This document shows positions 4,931 through 6,208 of a DNA stretch of 6,208 bases, piece by piece (the stretch's first letter is position 1; the number at the start of each line of letters is the position of its first letter). Under the pieces are notes generated by a model. It was not told the DNA's origin. It did no database searches and was given only the letters and a program-made list of their open reading frames with translations. The position numbers were made by a program, and so were the translations under genes. The stretch lies in contig NYTT01000048.1 in assembly GCA_002683775.1 (NCBI GenBank), positions 1-6,208 on the forward strand, given 5' to 3'. This DNA comes from Flavobacteriales bacterium. Its GTDB lineage: Bacteria; Bacteroidota; Bacteroidia; Flavobacteriales; BACL11.

Positions 4931-6208
4931 GTGCGCATAATACTTTTCTTTTCTTTTCTTTTTTTTCTTTCTTGCCAAAGGGGTGAGGTTAGTAGCTATG
5001 AAAAATATTTAAATCATAATGATACTGTTAAGTATGTGGGGAAAGAACAGTGTAGAATGTGCCATGCTGAGATTTATGATTCATATCTTCAAACTGGAAT
5101 GGGTAAATCAATGCATTTCGCAACTAGAAATAACAGTGTATTAGCAAGTATAAGCATTCCAGTTGTAGAAGATTCAATTAAGAACCTTTCATATAAACCA
5201 TTTTTCAAGGATGATACTTTATTTATTAACGAATACAGAGTTAAGGGGTTAGATACTACTCATAGTTTAACCAAGAAGGTCGATTATAAGATTGGAAGTG
5301 GACATCATACTAATTCACATTTGTATAATATCAATGGTTATATTCATCAAATGCCCTATACATACTATACTCAATTAGGAATTGCTGATCTTCCACCTGG
5401 TTTTGAGAATGGTTCCAACACAAGATTCTCAAGAGAAATTGGCTTAGAATGTATGAGTTGCCATAACGCTTATTCAAATCATGAGAGTAAATCTGTTAAT
5501 AAATATAATAGTATTTCAGAGGGTATCGATTGCGAGAGATGTCATGGGCCTGGAGAGTTGCATGTTCAAAGAAAACTTGCAGGAGAAATAATTGACACTT
5601 CAAAATTCATTGATTATTCGATAGTGAATCCAGCTAAACTTCCAAAAGATTTGCAGTTTGATGTTTGTCAAAGATGTCATCTGCAAGGAACTTCAATTTT
5701 AGCTAGTGGAAAAAATTTTAATTCATTTATTCCTGGTATGCATCTTAAGGATGTTATGGATACATATTTACCAAAATATAAAAATAACAATTCATTTATT
5801 ATGGCTTCTCATGCTGATAGATTACAGCAGAGTAGTTGTTTTATAAATTCTGAAATTACATGTGTTACTTGTCATAACCCTCACAAGAGTGTCTCTAAAT
5901 TAGAGGCAAAATATTTTGACAATAAGTGTATGTCTTGTCATGATTTATGCGAAGATAATAAAACAGAAAATTGCTCAAGTTGTCATATGCCTAAATCAAC
6001 AACATCAGATATAATGCACGTGTCGATAACTGATCATAAAATTGCTGTTCAAAATAATAATATTAATCGAGAAAATAAAGATTTTATAGGTCTTGCATCG
6101 ATAAATAATAATAATCCTACAAATTTATCAAAAGCAAAGGCATACCTCAAATATTTTGAGAGTTTTGAAAATAAGCCCATTTATTTAGATTCAGCTTTTT
6201 ATTATTTA
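4931..6208 (+). CDS. Multihaem c-type cytochrome lipoprotein, 3' end outside the window
   Basis: The frame stays open from the TAG at 4910-4912 to the window end (426 codons from GTG 4931) and has no usable ATG near its beginning. From GTG it opens MRIILFFSFLFFLSCQRG, a lipoprotein signal with lipobox LSC and acylated C15, so export and membrane anchoring are predicted. Seven CxxCH haem sites start at residues 41, 174, 201, 246, 311, 333 and 348. After the haem domain comes MHVSITDHKI (362-371), a phrase I associate with cytochromes that carry tetratricopeptide repeats at the C-terminus; the last visible residues (SKAKAYLKYFES, AFYYL) could begin such helices. The haem spacing resembles cytochrome c554-like multihaem families, with extra histidines (H125, H126) as possible ligands. 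It probably moves electrons in the periplasm; the donor and acceptor are unknown. It lies 10 nt after the acetyltransferase gene, probably in the dapF operon. Confidence 0.88.
   Translation, partial: MRIILFFSFLFFLSCQRGEVSSYEKYLNHNDTVKYVGKEQCRMCHAEIYDSYLQTGMGKSMHFATRNNSVLASISIPVVEDSIKNLSYKPFFKDDTLFINEYRVKGLDTTHSLTKKVDYKIGSGHHTNSHLYNINGYIHQMPYTYYTQLGIADLPPGFENGSNTRFSREIGLECMSCHNAYSNHESKSVNKYNSISEGIDCERCHGPGELHVQRKLAGEIIDTSKFIDYSIVNPAKLPKDLQFDVCQRCHLQGTSILASGKNFNSFIPGMHLKDVMDTYLPKYKNNNSFIMASHADRLQQSSCFINSEITCVTCHNPHKSVSKLEAKYFDNKCMSCHDLCEDNKTENCSSCHMPKSTTSDIMHVSITDHKIAVQNNNINRENKDFIGLASINNNNPTNLSKAKAYLKYFESFENKPIYLDSAFYYL
4943..4973 (+). repeat. Pure pyrimidine tract with CTTTT repeats in the cytochrome signal peptide
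   Basis: This is a 31-nt run of only C and T: three CTTTT units (4943-4957), then C, eight T, C, three T, C and two T. It begins 12 nt after the GTG start and encodes the hydrophobic core of the lipoprotein signal. Both the 5-nt unit and the T8 run are not multiples of three, so slippage would shift the frame. A Phe/Leu/Ser-rich signal in AT-rich DNA naturally gives such a tract, so it may carry no further meaning. Confidence 0.6.

Noticed and set aside
4998..5012. ATG at 4998 as a start for the cytochrome
   Set aside because: It is in another frame and meets a TAA after four codons.
1..6208. CRISPR array, insertion sequence, attachment site or riboswitch
   Set aside because: No regularly spaced repeats, transposase or integrase frames, or recognisable conserved leader structures were found. 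The single tRNA has no duplicated 3' end in the window that would mark an integrated element.

Overview
The window looks like chromosomal DNA of a low-GC Bacteroidota bacterium, most likely a Flavobacteriales-type lineage. Four observations support this. The DNA is strongly AT-rich. Start codons lack obvious Shine-Dalgarno sequences. Several genes are preceded by the Bacteroidota -7 promoter box TAnnTTTG. The protein set also fits: a GAPDH with a long N-terminal extension, a DUF58 protein next to thioredoxin, and a multihaem cytochrome of the kind often found in this phylum. No mobile element, integrase, CRISPR array or long repeat is visible.

Left half, all on the minus strand, read right to left from about 3600 to 14: an extended glyceraldehyde-3-phosphate dehydrogenase; a six-helix membrane protein 12 bp after it; thioredoxin under its own TAnnTTTG box; a DUF58/von Willebrand-type protein 46 bp after thioredoxin; then tRNA-Asp(GTC) with its own good promoter and a clear intrinsic terminator. 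The GAPDH start should be moved inward to the ATG at 3562, because the longer TTG-started reading contains the promoter box.

Right half, plus strand, from 3677 to the window end: dapF (diaminopimelate epimerase, lysine and peptidoglycan precursor synthesis), a GNAT acetyltransferase overlapping it by 7 nt, and, 10 nt further on, the start of a seven-haem c-type cytochrome lipoprotein that runs off the window. The cytochrome is easy to miss because its best start is GTG and it has no stop inside the window. The 3608-3676 gap between the two divergent blocks holds a perfect 12-bp palindrome and the likely dapF promoter box.

Most of the window is housekeeping: glycolysis, redox, tRNA and cell-wall precursor. 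The parts least explained by that are the multihaem lipoprotein attached to the dapF operon, with a slippage-prone pyrimidine tract in its signal peptide; the half-size MFS-like membrane protein behind GAPDH; and the architecture of the divergent promoter. I see no convincing evidence of a wholly new biological system.
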